The notes under the pieces were generated by a model. That model was given only the letters and a program-made list of their open reading frames with translations, did no database searches and was not told the origin of the DNA. From Bosea sp. 685 (lineage in GTDB: Bacteria > Pseudomonadota > Alphaproteobacteria > Rhizobiales > Beijerinckiaceae), in contig NZ_CP134779.1 of the NCBI RefSeq assembly GCF_031884435.1, positions 1,116,001 through 1,180,000 on the forward strand: a DNA stretch of 64,000 bases. The letters are read 5' to 3'. Positions 26,609-34,953 of the stretch are shown here, piece after piece; position 1 is the stretch's first letter, and each line of letters starts with the position of its first letter. Both the position numbers and the translations under genes were made by a program.

Positions 26609-27886
26609 ATGTCGGCGAGCGATACACACCGCGCCATCGAGACGGTCTTCAGGATCGAGGCCGCGAAGCTGATCGCGGGACTTGTGCGCCTGACCCGCGA
26701 TATCGGGCGCGCCGAGGAGCTGGCGCAGGACGCTCTGGTCGCGGCGCTGGCGCAATGGCCGCAGGAGGGCGTTCCGCGCAATCCCGGCGCCTGGCTGATG
26801 CAGGCGGCCAAGCACCGCGCCATCGACATGATCCGCCGTGACAAGCTGCTTCAGCGCAAGCATGAGGAACTCGGCCACGACAGCGAGGCCGATGCGCTGG
26901 CGATGCCGGACCTCGACGCCGCGCTCGACGACGAGGTCGGCGACGATCTGCTGCGCCTGATCTTCACCGCCTGCCATCCGGTGCTCTCGACGGAGGCCAG
27001 GCTTGCGCTGACGCTGAGGCTGCTCGGCGGGCTAACGACGGAGGAGATCGCACGCGCCTTCCTCGTGCCGGAGCCGACCATGGCGCAGCGCCTGGTGCGG
27101 GCCAAGAAGGCGCTGGCCGATGCGCGCGTGCCTTTCGAGGTGCCTCATGGCGCCGAACTGGCGCAGCGCCTCGCTTCGGTTCTGGAGGTGGTCTATCTGA
27201 TCTTCAACGAAGGCTACGCTGCGACCGCAGGCAATGACTGGGTCCGGCCGGCGCTATGCGAGGAGGCGATGCGGCTCGGCCGCATCCTGGCCGAGCGCGC
27301 GCCGCTGGAGCCGGAGGTGCATGGCCTCGTCGCCCTGATGGAATTGCAGGCCTCGCGGCTGCGTGCTCGCACCGGGCCGAACGGCGAGCTGATCCTGCTG
27401 CTCAACCAGAATCGCGCCCGCTGGGACCAGCTCCTGATCGGGCGCGGGCTCAAGGCGCTGGAGCGGGCGCAAAAGCTCGCCGGCGCGACGCCCGGCCCTT
27501 ACCTGCTGCAGGCGGCGCTGGCGGCCTGCCATGCCCGGGCGCGCAAGGCCGAGGACACGGACTGGCGTCGAATCGCCGCGCTCTATGCCGTGCTCGCCGC
27601 GATCAACCCGTCGCCGATCGTCGAGCTCAACCGGGCCGTCGCGGTCTCGATGGCGGAGGGGCCGGAGGCAGGGCTGGCGTTGGTCGATGCTCTGGCCGTC
27701 GAGCCGGCGCTGCGCGGGTATCATCTGCTGCCGAGCGTGCGCGGGGATCTGCTGGCCAAGCTCGGGCGGCATGGCGAGGCGGCGGCGGCCTTCGAGCGCG
27801 CTGTCACATTGACGCGCAACGCCAAGGAACGCGCGCTGATGGAGGCGCGCGCCACGACGGCGCGCAGCGCGGCTGCTCTGGACTAG
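26609..27886 (+). CDS. ECF42-type RNA polymerase sigma factor with C-terminal extension
   Basis: 425 residues. Sigma2 (residues about 10-80, DALVAALAQWPQ, NPGAWLMQAAKHRAIDMIRRD) and sigma4 (LTTEEIARAFLVPEPTMAQRLVRAKKAL, about 141-169), then a 240-residue helical TPR-like extension that begins with the ECF42 signature FNEGYAAT (199-206). No anti-sigma gene is present; in this group the extension is thought to replace it. The ATG lies 28 nt downstream of an AGAGGAG sequence that is better placed for an out-of-frame ATG at 26590; an in-frame TGA at 26592 excludes longer versions. The TAG stop is the end of a family B repeat. Confidence 0.93.
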   Translation: MSASDTHRAIETVFRIEAAKLIAGLVRLTRDIGRAEELAQDALVAALAQWPQEGVPRNPGAWLMQAAKHRAIDMIRRDKLLQRKHEELGHDSEADALAMPDLDAALDDEVGDDLLRLIFTACHPVLSTEARLALTLRLLGGLTTEEIARAFLVPEPTMAQRLVRAKKALADARVPFEVPHGAELAQRLASVLEVVYLIFNEGYAATAGNDWVRPALCEEAMRLGRILAERAPLEPEVHGLVALMELQASRLRARTGPNGELILLLNQNRARWDQLLIGRGLKALERAQKLAGATPGPYLLQAALAACHARARKAEDTDWRRIAALYAVLAAINPSPIVELNRAVAVSMAEGPEAGLALVDALAVEPALRGYHLLPSVRGDLLAKLGRHGEAAAAFERAVTLTRNAKERALMEARATTARSAAALD

Positions 27887-27996
27887 AGCAGTTCCCGATC
27901 CAATTGGATCGCTCAATCGCTCAATCGCTCTAGCTCTTTGTTTTTACGCGTTTTCTTCACGCGAACCGGTATCCACTTCGCTCGAAAACGCTCTAG
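27883..27996. repeat. CTAG-bordered palindromic repeat, family B copy 2
   Basis: CTAGAGCAGTTCCCGATCC to CGAAAACGCTCTAG, with GATCCAATTGGATC, a triple CGCTCAAT run, and CGCGTTTTCTTCACGCGAACCGGTATCCACTT. Both ends supply stop codons: the left CTAG for the ECF42 gene, the right CTAG, on the other strand, for the PagL-like gene. Confidence 0.88.
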
Positions 27997-28583
27997 AAAA
28001 TATAGCCCAGCTTGAGTCCGTAATTGGTGAGGCCGCGATTGGCGTTGCAGAGGCCGGCATTGGACATGTGCTCGACCGTCGCCATCACCGTCCAATTGGC
28101 GTCGAGGCGATAGCCGAGCGAGCCGGCCTCGCGCAGCAGCGGCGTGCAGCCGAGCGCGGCGTGGCCCACCGGCACGAAGCGGCCGGTATCGCCATTGTGG
28201 AAGGCAAGGCCGAAGGCGCCCTCGACGAAGAGTTTCGGGGTGATGTCGAAGGTCCAGGTCAGGCCGCCATAGACATGGCTGGTCTTGCCGGCCGTGTTGA
28301 GCGAGCCTCCGAGATGGAAGCGCGGAACCAGCAGCGCCAGAACCGGATCGCTCGGCAGGAACGGCTTTATCGAGAGGACCTCGAGATTGATGTCGACGGA
28401 GCCGCTCTCGGGGCTGGTCGGATCATGCAGATAGGCGCCGCCCCGAATCTCGGAAATCCAGATGTCCCGCGCCAGAGAGGGCAAGACCGGCGCCAGCGCG
28501 ACCACATCGGCCGCCTGGACTTCCATCGTCAGGCCGGAAAGCAGGCAAAAGAGCGACAATAGGCAAAGCGTAGCAATACGCAT
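27993..28583 (-). CDS. PagL-like lipid A 3-O-deacylase / acyloxyacyl hydrolase
   Basis: 196 residues with a signal peptide (MRIATLCLLSLFCLLSGLTMEVQA). The outer-membrane barrel of the PagL family is suggested by the catalytic pair His172 and Ser174 in VEHMSNAGLCNANRGLTNYGLKLGYIF, close to the P. aeruginosa PagL H-x-S-N motif, and by the terminal aromatic residue. PagL removes the 3-position acyl chain from lipid A. The TAG stop falls in a family B repeat shared with the ECF42 gene. Confidence 0.85.
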   Translation of the reverse strand: MRIATLCLLSLFCLLSGLTMEVQAADVVALAPVLPSLARDIWISEIRGGAYLHDPTSPESGSVDINLEVLSIKPFLPSDPVLALLVPRFHLGGSLNTAGKTSHVYGGLTWTFDITPKLFVEGAFGLAFHNGDTGRFVPVGHAALGCTPLLREAGSLGYRLDANWTVMATVEHMSNAGLCNANRGLTNYGLKLGYIF

Positions 28584-28765
28584 GCTGAGCTACCCTAATC
28601 GAAACGGCCCCTGTCTGCCTTCTTTAGACAACGGCGATTCGCGGGAAAACACGCTTGTGGCGGCTCAGTTTCAACTTTTTCGACAGAGTTGCAGTTGTGC
28701 TGCAGTCCCAGCAAAGGCTTGCTGCGGGGCAAGGCAGATCGCCAGGCAGCTTCTAAGCGGATGGG

Positions 28766-29035
28766 TTAGTGCCGGGTGCCGCTGGTGAAGGCGCCGCCGC
28801 GCACCTTGCCCGGCAGCGCTTCGGCGAAGACGGCGGTGGCCTCCTCGCCATAGGTCTCGACCAGCGTGCGGAAGGCGGCGAAGAGGGCGGCATGGGCCAG
28901 TGCGTCGCTGTCGAGCCCGTCCTGCTGCGCTTCGTTGAAGGCGTCCTCGACATAGCCATAGGCGACGCGTCTTGCGTCGCTACGGTCCTCGCCCAGGGTG
29001 GGGTCGAGCGGCAGATCGTCTGGAAAAGTCGACAT
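28766..29035 (-). CDS. Small conserved hypothetical protein
   Basis: 89 residues, MSTFPDDLPLDPTLGEDRSDARRVAYGYVEDAFNEAQQDGLDSDALAHAALFAAFRTLVETYGEEATAVFAEALPGKVRGG in outline: acidic, helical, no signal peptide, no known motif. Codon positions and the helical regularity support coding. I chose ATG 29035, because upstream codons are basic and atypical. Function unknown. Confidence 0.65.
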   Translation of the reverse strand: MSTFPDDLPLDPTLGEDRSDARRVAYGYVEDAFNEAQQDGLDSDALAHAALFAAFRTLVETYGEEATAVFAEALPGKVRGGAFTSGTRH

Positions 29036-29219
29036 CGAGGCGGAGACTCTGCGGCTTGGACCTGAACATGCGGCGCGAAGTCCCCCTTGCGGGAGAATCC
29101 GTGCCATCGACAGACGTATAGTCATACGCAAAGCCGGCTTGCCCGGCCACCATCCCCTTTAAGAAAGGTTAACGCAGCCGCGAGAGTTTGTGGTTAAGAG
29201 CCGGCTGGTCGAGCTGTAT

Positions 29220-29648
29220 CTACCCGCCATAGCGGCCTGCAAGAAGCCGGGCGAGGCGTTCGCCTTCGCTTGCCAGACGCACTGACGCCTCCTGGCTGCC
29301 GTCGGTACAGGCGCGATGCGTCGCCGAATAGGCGCGGAAGCCGCGGTTATAAGCGCTGGTCAGGCGCTCGCGGCGCTGCGGCGTGCGGCCCTCAGTGTCG
29401 AGCAGCGCGGTCATGCGCACCAGCCAATCCTGCGCCTCCTTGCCGGCGCAAAGGGTGCGCAGATAGGCGAGCGAACCCATGATCTCGGCCAAGCTCAGGA
29501 GCTGCGGCTCGTAAGGCGGGGGTGGTGGCTCGCCCGGCTCAGTCGTGGGCTTGGGCGCGTTTGCGGCAGGGCGTTGCGTCTGCGCGGCAGCCTCGCCAAG
29601 CGAAAGCGCGACTATGAGCGCCAGTGCCAGGACCGCGCCCCGCCTCAC
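29220..29648 (-). CDS. TIGR02301-family secreted protein
   Basis: 142 residues. Signal peptide VRRGAVLALALIVALSLGEAAAQ from a GTG whose GTGA overlaps the stop of the upstream Nudix gene. A proline-rich linker (PPPPPYEPQ) precedes the conserved core LLSLAEIMGSLAYLRTLCAGKEAQDWLVRMTALLDTEGRTPQRRERLTSAYNRGFRAY, the pattern of the alphaproteobacterial TIGR02301 family of unknown function. It closes the unit SDR-Nudix-TIGR02301. Confidence 0.83.
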   Translation of the reverse strand: MRRGAVLALALIVALSLGEAAAQTQRPAANAPKPTTEPGEPPPPPYEPQLLSLAEIMGSLAYLRTLCAGKEAQDWLVRMTALLDTEGRTPQRRERLTSAYNRGFRAYSATHRACTDGSQEASVRLASEGERLARLLAGRYGG

Positions 29649-30142
29649 GGGCCGCGCCCGGCATCGTGCAACAAGGCCTCGTCCAGCAAGGCACGGGCGC
29701 GCCTGAGGACGTCGCCGAGTTCGCGCGTCGTCGGCAAGCCGCCAAGGTGCAGCGGATCGGCCCACATCACGGCGCCGGCCTCCGGCCCGGTCGTCGGCTC
29801 GCCCGAGAGCCATTCGCCGACGAAGGAGGCGACGACAAAATGATGCGTGACGCCGCCCTTGGCGTCGCGGCCGAAGATCTCGACATGGCGGTTGAAGCCG
29901 AGGATGCGCGCCTTGACGCCGACCTCCTCCTCGAGCTCGCGCAAGGCGGCTTCTTCCAGGGTCTCGCCGGGCTCGACCTTACCGCCCGGCAGCGACCAGA
30001 GCTGGTCGGCCGGTGGCTTGGTCCGCGTCGCCAGCAGGACCTTGCCGTCGCGGAATACGGCGACGGAGGCCGCCAGAACCGGCCTTGCCGGCGCCTTGCC
30101 GACTGCTGGAAACCGGATGACCTGGCCGCTATCTCCCGTCAC
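29645..30142 (-). CDS. Nudix hydrolase, ADP-ribose pyrophosphatase-like
   Basis: 165 residues. The Nudix box is GGKVEPGETLEEAALRELEEEVGV (about residues 53-76) preceded by SLPGG. Hydrolyses a nucleoside diphosphate derivative; ADP-ribose or an oxidised nucleotide are plausible substrates. It overlaps the upstream SDR by 4 bp and the downstream TIGR02301 gene by 4 bp. Confidence 0.9.
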   Translation of the reverse strand: MTGDSGQVIRFPAVGKAPARPVLAASVAVFRDGKVLLATRTKPPADQLWSLPGGKVEPGETLEEAALRELEEEVGVKARILGFNRHVEIFGRDAKGGVTHHFVVASFVGEWLSGEPTTGPEAGAVMWADPLHLGGLPTTRELGDVLRRARALLDEALLHDAGRGP

Positions 30143-30915
30143 ACGTGCTGCCCGCCATTAATGTGGAGCTCGGAGCCCGTGACATAGCTCGAGGAGTCGG
30201 TGCAGAGGAAATAGATCGCCTTGGCGACCTCGTCGGTCTTGCCGAGGCGCTGCAGCGGCAAGGTCGCGACGATCTTCTCCGTGCCGGGCGAGAGGATGGC
30301 GGTATCGATTTCACCCGGTGAAATCGAATTGACCCGAATGCCGAGCGGCCCGAAATCGGCTGCCATCTCGCGGGTCAGGCTGGCGAGCGCGGCCTTGGAG
30401 GTGGCGTAAGCCGCGCCCGCGAAGGGGTGGACGCGGGAGCCGGCGATCGAGGTCACGTTGACGATCGCGCCCTTGGCCGTCGTCAATTCGTCGAGCAGGC
30501 CGCGCGCCAGCATGATCGGCGCGAAGAAATTGACCTGGAAGACCTGGTGCCAGTCGTTGAAGGACGTCGTCGCGGCGCCCAGCCGCGCGCCCTTGGGTCC
30601 TTTGGGCGAGATCCCGGCATTGTTGACCAGCGCGTTGAGCTTGCCGCCCTCGGCGGCCAATCGCTTCTTGATCTCGGCGATGCCGCGCATCGTGTCTTCG
30701 GGGTCGCCGAGATCGATCTGGACGTGATCGGCGGCGCCCGAGGGCCAGGGGCATTTGTCGGAAAAGGCCTGGCGCGAGCAGGACAGGATGCGCCAACCTG
30801 CCATGGCGAACTGCATCACGGTCGCATGGCCGATGCCACGGCTGGCGCCTGTCAGCAGCATGACCGGGCGCTTGCCGGCCTCGGTCTTGGGAAAATCGAA
30901 TTTTGGCATCGCCAT
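30139..30915 (-). CDS. Short-chain dehydrogenase/reductase
   Basis: 258 residues with TGASRGIGH near 22-30, NNAG near 94-97, a Ser in VTSIAGS and Tyr-Lys in YATSKA, so a catalytically complete SDR. The unusual stretch CSRQAFSDKCPWPSGAADHVQIDLGD is shared with alphaproteobacterial SDRs of unknown substrate. It starts 11 bp after the pdxH stop codon and overlaps the Nudix gene, making a pdxH-SDR-Nudix-TIGR02301 run. Confidence 0.88.
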   Translation of the reverse strand: MAMPKFDFPKTEAGKRPVMLLTGASRGIGHATVMQFAMAGWRILSCSRQAFSDKCPWPSGAADHVQIDLGDPEDTMRGIAEIKKRLAAEGGKLNALVNNAGISPKGPKGARLGAATTSFNDWHQVFQVNFFAPIMLARGLLDELTTAKGAIVNVTSIAGSRVHPFAGAAYATSKAALASLTREMAADFGPLGIRVNSISPGEIDTAILSPGTEKIVATLPLQRLGKTDEVAKAIYFLCTDSSSYVTGSELHINGGQHV

Positions 30916-30926
30916 GGAGACTATCC

Positions 30927-31541
30927 TCAGGGGTAGAGGCGCGTACGCGACCAGGGCTCGGCTGCCGAGGGGCGGCGGAACACGACGCGATCATGCAGAC
31001 GGAATGCGCCGTCGCGCCAGAACTCGATATAGACGGGCTCGATCCGGAAGCCGGTCCAATGCGGTGGCCGCGGGATCGTGCCCAAGCCGAATTTCGCAGC
31101 ATAGCTCGCGACCGCCTTCTCCAGCGCAAAGCGGCTCTCCAGGGGGCGTGACTGCTGCGAGGCCCAGGCGCCGATGCGGCTGTCGCGCGGACGCGACTGG
31201 AAATAGGCGTCGGCCTCGGCCTCCGTCACCAGCGAAACCGGGCCGCGAATCCGGACCTGCCGCCGCAGGCTCTTCCAGTGGAAGAGCGCGGCCGCCTTGC
31301 CCTGGCCGAGCAGCTCCTGCCCCTTCTGGCTTTCGGTGTTGGTGTAGAAGACGAAGCCGTCCGCATCATAGCCCTTCAGCAGCACCATGCGGCTATTGGG
31401 CATGCCGTCGGCGTCGACGCTCGACAGCGCCATGCCGGTGGGATCGTTCGGCTCGGACTTCGTCGCCTCCTGCAGCCAGTCATGGAACAGAGCGAATGGC
31501 TCATCCGCCTGGGTGAAGTCACCGGTCGTTAACCGTTCCAC
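30927..31541 (-). CDS. pdxH: Pyridoxamine 5'-phosphate oxidase
   Basis: 204 residues from a GTG at 31541 preceded by AAGGATTAAGCAC; longer readings have no ribosome site. FMN oxidase forming pyridoxal 5'-phosphate from the pyridoxine or pyridoxamine phosphate. Family blocks: [70 protein letters not shown] and the C-terminal WSRTRLYP. Nine PLP enzymes cannot be tied to it, but the class III aminotransferase at 50.6 kb uses its product. Confidence 0.95.
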   Translation of the reverse strand: MERLTTGDFTQADEPFALFHDWLQEATKSEPNDPTGMALSSVDADGMPNSRMVLLKGYDADGFVFYTNTESQKGQELLGQGKAAALFHWKSLRRQVRIRGPVSLVTEAEADAYFQSRPRDSRIGAWASQQSRPLESRFALEKAVASYAAKFGLGTIPRPPHWTGFRIEPVYIEFWRDGAFRLHDRVVFRRPSAAEPWSRTRLYP

Positions 31542-31667
31542 GTGCTTAATCCTTGCTGGTTCTAGGTAGGCGTCGGGCGAGCGCGATCTGTGATTTGGGA
31601 TGTGAGAGCAAGTCTGTATAGGGCAGCGGCGGGGGCGATCCAAAGCCCTCCTGCGCGCTATGCATCC

Positions 31668-32129
31668 ATGCGTTCGGTCATGGTCGGCGGGGCGCTCGGG
31701 CTGGCTCTGTTCGGCGGCGGCTGCTCGGTCTCGTTCCCGATCCTGGGATTGTCTTCGAAGAGCGAGGACGAGGTCGCCACGACATCCTCGATCCCGCCGA
31801 TCCAGAGCCCCACTAAGGGCGGAGCGCTCACCTCGCTCGCCTCCGATCTAGGACCTGAGGACATGCGCCGGGCCGATGGCGCGATGGCCGTGGCACTCGA
31901 CCCACAGGGCAACGGCGCGGCGGTGTCCTGGGACAATCCCCAGAGCGGCATCAAGGGCTCCTTCATCCCGGTCGGTGGCCCGTTTCTGCGTTCCGACGAG
32001 ATCTGCCGCGCCTTTATCGCCAGCGTCCAGACGCAAACCAAGCCGGCCAAGCTGCAAGGCACGGCGTGTCGTCCCTCGGGCGGCGACTGGGCCGTCAAGG
32101 ACGTCCAGCCCTGGAAAGGCCTGACCTGA
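31668..32129 (+). CDS. RT0821/Lpp0805-type surface lipoprotein
   Basis: 153 residues. [23 protein letters not shown] is a lipoprotein signal with the lipid-accepting Cys at residue 19. The C-terminal half ([47 protein letters not shown]) matches the glycine-zipper-less 17-kDa surface antigen domain found in Rickettsiales and Rhizobiales outer-membrane proteins. An earlier GTG at 31590 keeps frame but gives a long basic lead without a ribosome site. Divergent from pdxH. Confidence 0.75.
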   Translation: MRSVMVGGALGLALFGGGCSVSFPILGLSSKSEDEVATTSSIPPIQSPTKGGALTSLASDLGPEDMRRADGAMAVALDPQGNGAAVSWDNPQSGIKGSFIPVGGPFLRSDEICRAFIASVQTQTKPAKLQGTACRPSGGDWAVKDVQPWKGLT

Positions 32130-32275
32130 GCGGCGGGCGGACGATCCTCGATCGCGATCTTTGCGCGGGATGTTGCGTTCAGGCCACACCATTCCCAGAT
32201 ATCGGGTTATTGGCGGAAGGCTGCTGGCGGCACACGGACGCCTGGCGTCTTCAGTCGTGCGAATGGGGTTTATGA

Positions 32276-33190
32276 ATGCGCGATCCGTATCAGATTCTGG
32301 GCGTCGCCCGGTCGGCCAAAGAGGACGAGATCAAGAAGGCTTACCGGAAGCGAGCCAAGGATCTGCATCCCGACCGCAACCAGGACGATCCCAAGGCGCA
32401 GGACCGCTTCGCCGAACTCAACGGCGCCTATGAGATCCTCGGCGACGAGGCCAAGCGCAAGCAGTTCGACCGTGGCGAGATCGATGCTGAGGGCAAGCCC
32501 AAATTCGCTGGTTTCGAGGGGATGGGCGCCGGACGCGGCGGCCGCGCGGGCGGCTTTGAATTCAATTTCGGCCAGGGCGGCGGCCAGCCCTTCGGGCGTG
32601 GCGGGCATGATGCCGGTTTTGATCCGGCCGATATCTTCGGCTCGCTCTTCGGAGATGCGGCGCGGCGTGGCGCCCGGGCTAAGCCGGAGGCGCAGAAGCC
32701 GCCGGAGCAGAGTTTTACGCTGGAGGTGACGCTGGCGCAGGCGGTGGCGGGCGCGCCGCGCCGCGTCAGGCTGCCGGGCGGGCGCGAGGTCGAGGTCACG
32801 ATTCCCGAGGGCGTCGCCGACGGCAAGGTCATGCGCCTGCGCGGCCTCGGCCAAGTCGACCCGCATTCGGGCGAGGCCGGCGACGTGATGATGACGATCA
32901 AGGTCAAGCCCGATCCGCGCTTCACGGTCGAGGGTAATGATCTGCGCACCCGCGTGCCGGTGCCGCTCGCCAAGGCGGTGCTTGGCGGCCCGCTGCATGT
33001 GCCGACGCTGACGGGCGCGGTCGAGATGACGATTCCGCCCCTGACCGGCACGACCCGGCAGTTCCGCCTGCGTGGCAAGGGGCTGAAGGGGGAGAAGGGC
33101 GCAGTCGGCGACCTCTTCGTCGCCATCGACATCGAGATGCCGGAATCGGACGCCGAGCTGACTGCGCTGATGAAGGCGCGCACGACGTAA
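32276..33190 (+). CDS. DnaJ-class co-chaperone without zinc finger (CbpA-like)
   Basis: 304 residues. J domain at 1-66 with the HPD motif at 31-33 (LHPDRNQDD), a Gly/Phe-rich linker (about 80-125), and the DnaJ C-terminal substrate domain ([31 protein letters not shown] to the end). The CxxCxGxG zinc finger is missing, so it is a class B J-protein like CbpA. It stimulates a DnaK ATPase; dnaK is not in the window. The start is an ATG at 32276. Confidence 0.93.
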   Translation: MRDPYQILGVARSAKEDEIKKAYRKRAKDLHPDRNQDDPKAQDRFAELNGAYEILGDEAKRKQFDRGEIDAEGKPKFAGFEGMGAGRGGRAGGFEFNFGQGGGQPFGRGGHDAGFDPADIFGSLFGDAARRGARAKPEAQKPPEQSFTLEVTLAQAVAGAPRRVRLPGGREVEVTIPEGVADGKVMRLRGLGQVDPHSGEAGDVMMTIKVKPDPRFTVEGNDLRTRVPVPLAKAVLGGPLHVPTLTGAVEMTIPPLTGTTRQFRLRGKGLKGEKGAVGDLFVAIDIEMPESDAELTALMKARTT

Positions 33191-33256
33191 GCGGTTGCGC
33201 TCGCGCTCTTTACGAGAGTGCCCGGGCTTGCCCGGCCATCGAAGCGCCGCAACTGT

Positions 33257-33294
33257 CGAAAACCGGTTTCCACTTTTCGGCGTCATGTTCTAAG
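33257..33294. repeat. Fragment of a family A repeat
   Basis: GAAAACCGGTTTCCACTTTT and CGTCATGTTCTAAG resemble the right half of family A (AAAACCGGTTCCCACTTTTTCGCATCCTGCTCTAG). It lies upstream of fabI and may contribute to its 5' region. The border CTAG has decayed to CTAA. Confidence 0.6.
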
Positions 33295-33328
33295 AGACCC
33301 CTCCTTTTGTTTCGTTCCAGGGTCTCCG

Positions 33329-34171
33329 ATGCCTGACGCCATCACCGCCGCCCTCCCGACCGCCAATCTGCTCAAGGGCAAGCGCGGCCTCGTGATGGGT
33401 GTCGCCAACAACCGCTCGATCGCCTGGGGCATCGCCAAGGCCGCCGCCGATGCCGGCGCGGAACTCGCCTTCACCTATCAGGGCGATGCGCTGAAGAAGC
33501 GCGTCGAGCCGCTGGCGAAGGAGCTCGGCGGCCATGTCGTCGGCCATTGCGACGTCACTGATTCGGCCTCGATCGACGCCGTCTTCGCCGAGGTCGAGAA
33601 GCTTTGGGGCAAGCTCGACTTCGTCGTCCACTGCATCGCCTTCTCCGACAAGGACGAATTGACCGGCCGCTATGTCGAGACCAGCGAGGCGAACTTCACC
33701 AAGTCGCTCCTGATCTCCTGCTACTCCTTCACCGCCGTGACGCAGCGCGCGGAGAAGCTGATGAGCGATGGCGGCGCCATGCTGACGCTGACCTATTACG
33801 GCGCCGAGAAGTGGATGCCGCATTACAACGTCATGGGCGTCGCCAAGGCAGCGCTCGAGGCGAGCGTGCAATATCTCGCCGCCGATCTCGGCCCCTCGAA
33901 GATTCGCGTCAACGCGATCTCGGCGGGGCCGATCAAGACGCTGGCGGCGTCGGGCATCGGCGACTTCCGCTACATCCTTCGCTGGAACGAATACAACTCG
34001 CCGCTACGCCGCACCGTGACGATCGAGGAGGTCGGCGAGACCGCCGTCTTCCTGGTCTCCGACATGTCGCGCGGCATCACCGGCGAGATCCTGCATGTCG
34101 ATGCGGGCTATCATGTCGTCGGCATGAAGGTGCCGACTGCGCCTGACATCTCACTCGAACGCAGCGAGTGA
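33329..34171 (+). CDS. fabI: Enoyl-ACP reductase (NADH), FabI type
   Basis: 280 residues. Last step of each fatty-acid elongation round. SDR-like fold with the FabI-specific triad spacing: Tyr156 (LTYYGAEKWMP), Tyr166 and Lys173 in HYNVMGVAK. Cofactor region GVANNRSIAWGIA (24-36). This is the triclosan-target class. The ATG at 33329 is 10 nt after CAGGG; a longer reading crosses a repeat fragment. Confidence 0.95.
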   Translation: MPDAITAALPTANLLKGKRGLVMGVANNRSIAWGIAKAAADAGAELAFTYQGDALKKRVEPLAKELGGHVVGHCDVTDSASIDAVFAEVEKLWGKLDFVVHCIAFSDKDELTGRYVETSEANFTKSLLISCYSFTAVTQRAEKLMSDGGAMLTLTYYGAEKWMPHYNVMGVAKAALEASVQYLAADLGPSKIRVNAISAGPIKTLAASGIGDFRYILRWNEYNSPLRRTVTIEEVGETAVFLVSDMSRGITGEILHVDAGYHVVGMKVPTAPDISLERSE

Positions 34172-34184
34172 GCGGGCGATTTTC

Positions 34185-34225
34185 GTTGTAACTTTGTTGT
34201 AACGTCGCCGCCGACCGGATATTAT
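34185..34225 (+). promoter_or_regulatory. mazEF promoter with phased operator repeats
   Basis: GTTGTAAC occurs at 34185-34192 and 34196-34203, one helical turn (11 bp) apart. The second copy contains a -35 TTGTAA (34197-34202) with a -10 TATTAT (34220-34225) 17 bp downstream; a GGAGG ribosome site follows at 34236-34240. The repeats are well placed for repression by the MazE-MazF complex. Confidence 0.65.
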
Positions 34226-34246
34226 TTTCGGCGTTGGAGGCGTGTC

Positions 34247-34501
34247 ATGCATAGTTCTCTCAAGAAGATCGGAAATTCGGCAGGCATTCTGATCCCCAAG
34301 CCCATGCTCGCGGAGATCGGCGCCAAGGCCGGCGACAGCATCGATCTGACCGTCGAGAATGGACGGATCATCATGCAGCTGGCCGTCAATGCGCCACGTG
34401 CCGGCTGGGCCGAGGCTTCGCGGCAGCTTGCTGCGGAAGGCGATGACGGGCTGGTCTGGCCCGAGTTCGCCAATGATGACGATGCCGAACTGAAATGGTG
34501 A
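34247..34501 (+). CDS. mazE: MazE-type antitoxin (AbrB-like)
   Basis: 84 residues. N-terminal swapped-hairpin DNA-binding domain MHSSLKKIGNSAGILIPKPMLAEIGAKAGDSIDLTVENGRIIM (residues 1-43), then an acidic tail (EGDDGLVWPEFANDDDAELKW) that would wrap the toxin. The stop overlaps the toxin start by 7 bp. Ribosome site GGAGG. Confidence 0.9.
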   Translation: MHSSLKKIGNSAGILIPKPMLAEIGAKAGDSIDLTVENGRIIMQLAVNAPRAGWAEASRQLAAEGDDGLVWPEFANDDDAELKW

Positions 34502-34815
34502 AGCGTGGCGAGGTCTGGCTCGCGACGCTGGATCCCACAATCGGGAGCGAGATCCGAAAAACGCGGTCCTGTCTGGTGATCTCGCCGAACGAGATCAACG
34601 ATCATCTGCGAACCGTGACCGTTGCGCCGATGACGTCCGCGAGTCGGCCGGCTCCCTATCGCGTTCCGTTGCGCTTCGACGAGAAAGATGGCCTCGTCCT
34701 GACCGAACAGGTGCGGGCGCTCGACAAGCGCCGTCTCGTCAAGCGTCTCGGTCAAGTGCCGGGGCCGGTCTTGAGCCGCGTACTGCAGATCCTGCGGGAA
34801 ACCTACGAAGACTAG
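34495..34815 (+). CDS. mazF: MazF/PemK-type endoribonuclease toxin
   Basis: 106 residues. RGEVWLATLDPTIGSEIRKTRSCLVISPNEIND is the MazF signature, with the Arg/Thr of the catalytic site in KTRSCLV, and QVRALDKRRLVKRLG the second conserved strand. MazF cuts single-stranded mRNA at short sequences. The pair is intact. The TAG stop lies in the border of a family A repeat. Confidence 0.93.
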   Translation: MVKRGEVWLATLDPTIGSEIRKTRSCLVISPNEINDHLRTVTVAPMTSASRPAPYRVPLRFDEKDGLVLTEQVRALDKRRLVKRLGQVPGPVLSRVLQILRETYED

Positions 34816-34936
34816 GCAGGATGCGAAAAAAGTGGGAACCGTTTTTCCCGTTGATCCTGCTCTAATTTTTTGATGAGAGCCGGATGATTTCAGATGAAAT
34901 CACTCTGTGATGCCATCTGAAATCATCCGGCTCTAG
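34812..34936. repeat. CTAG-bordered palindromic repeat, family A copy 3
   Basis: From CTAGGCAGGATGCGAAAAAA to ATCCGGCTCTAG; contains AACCGTTTTTCCCGTTGATCC and the dyad GATTTCAGATG facing CATCTGAAATC. The left CTAG holds the mazF stop codon. Confidence 0.88.
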
Positions 34937-34953
34937 CGTTTGCGGAATGGCGT

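Noticed and set aside
25454..26977. 507-codon minus-strand frame opposite the DGPF-ECF42 genes
   Set aside because: Contains inverted shadow of two paralogous DGPF genes; no start signal.
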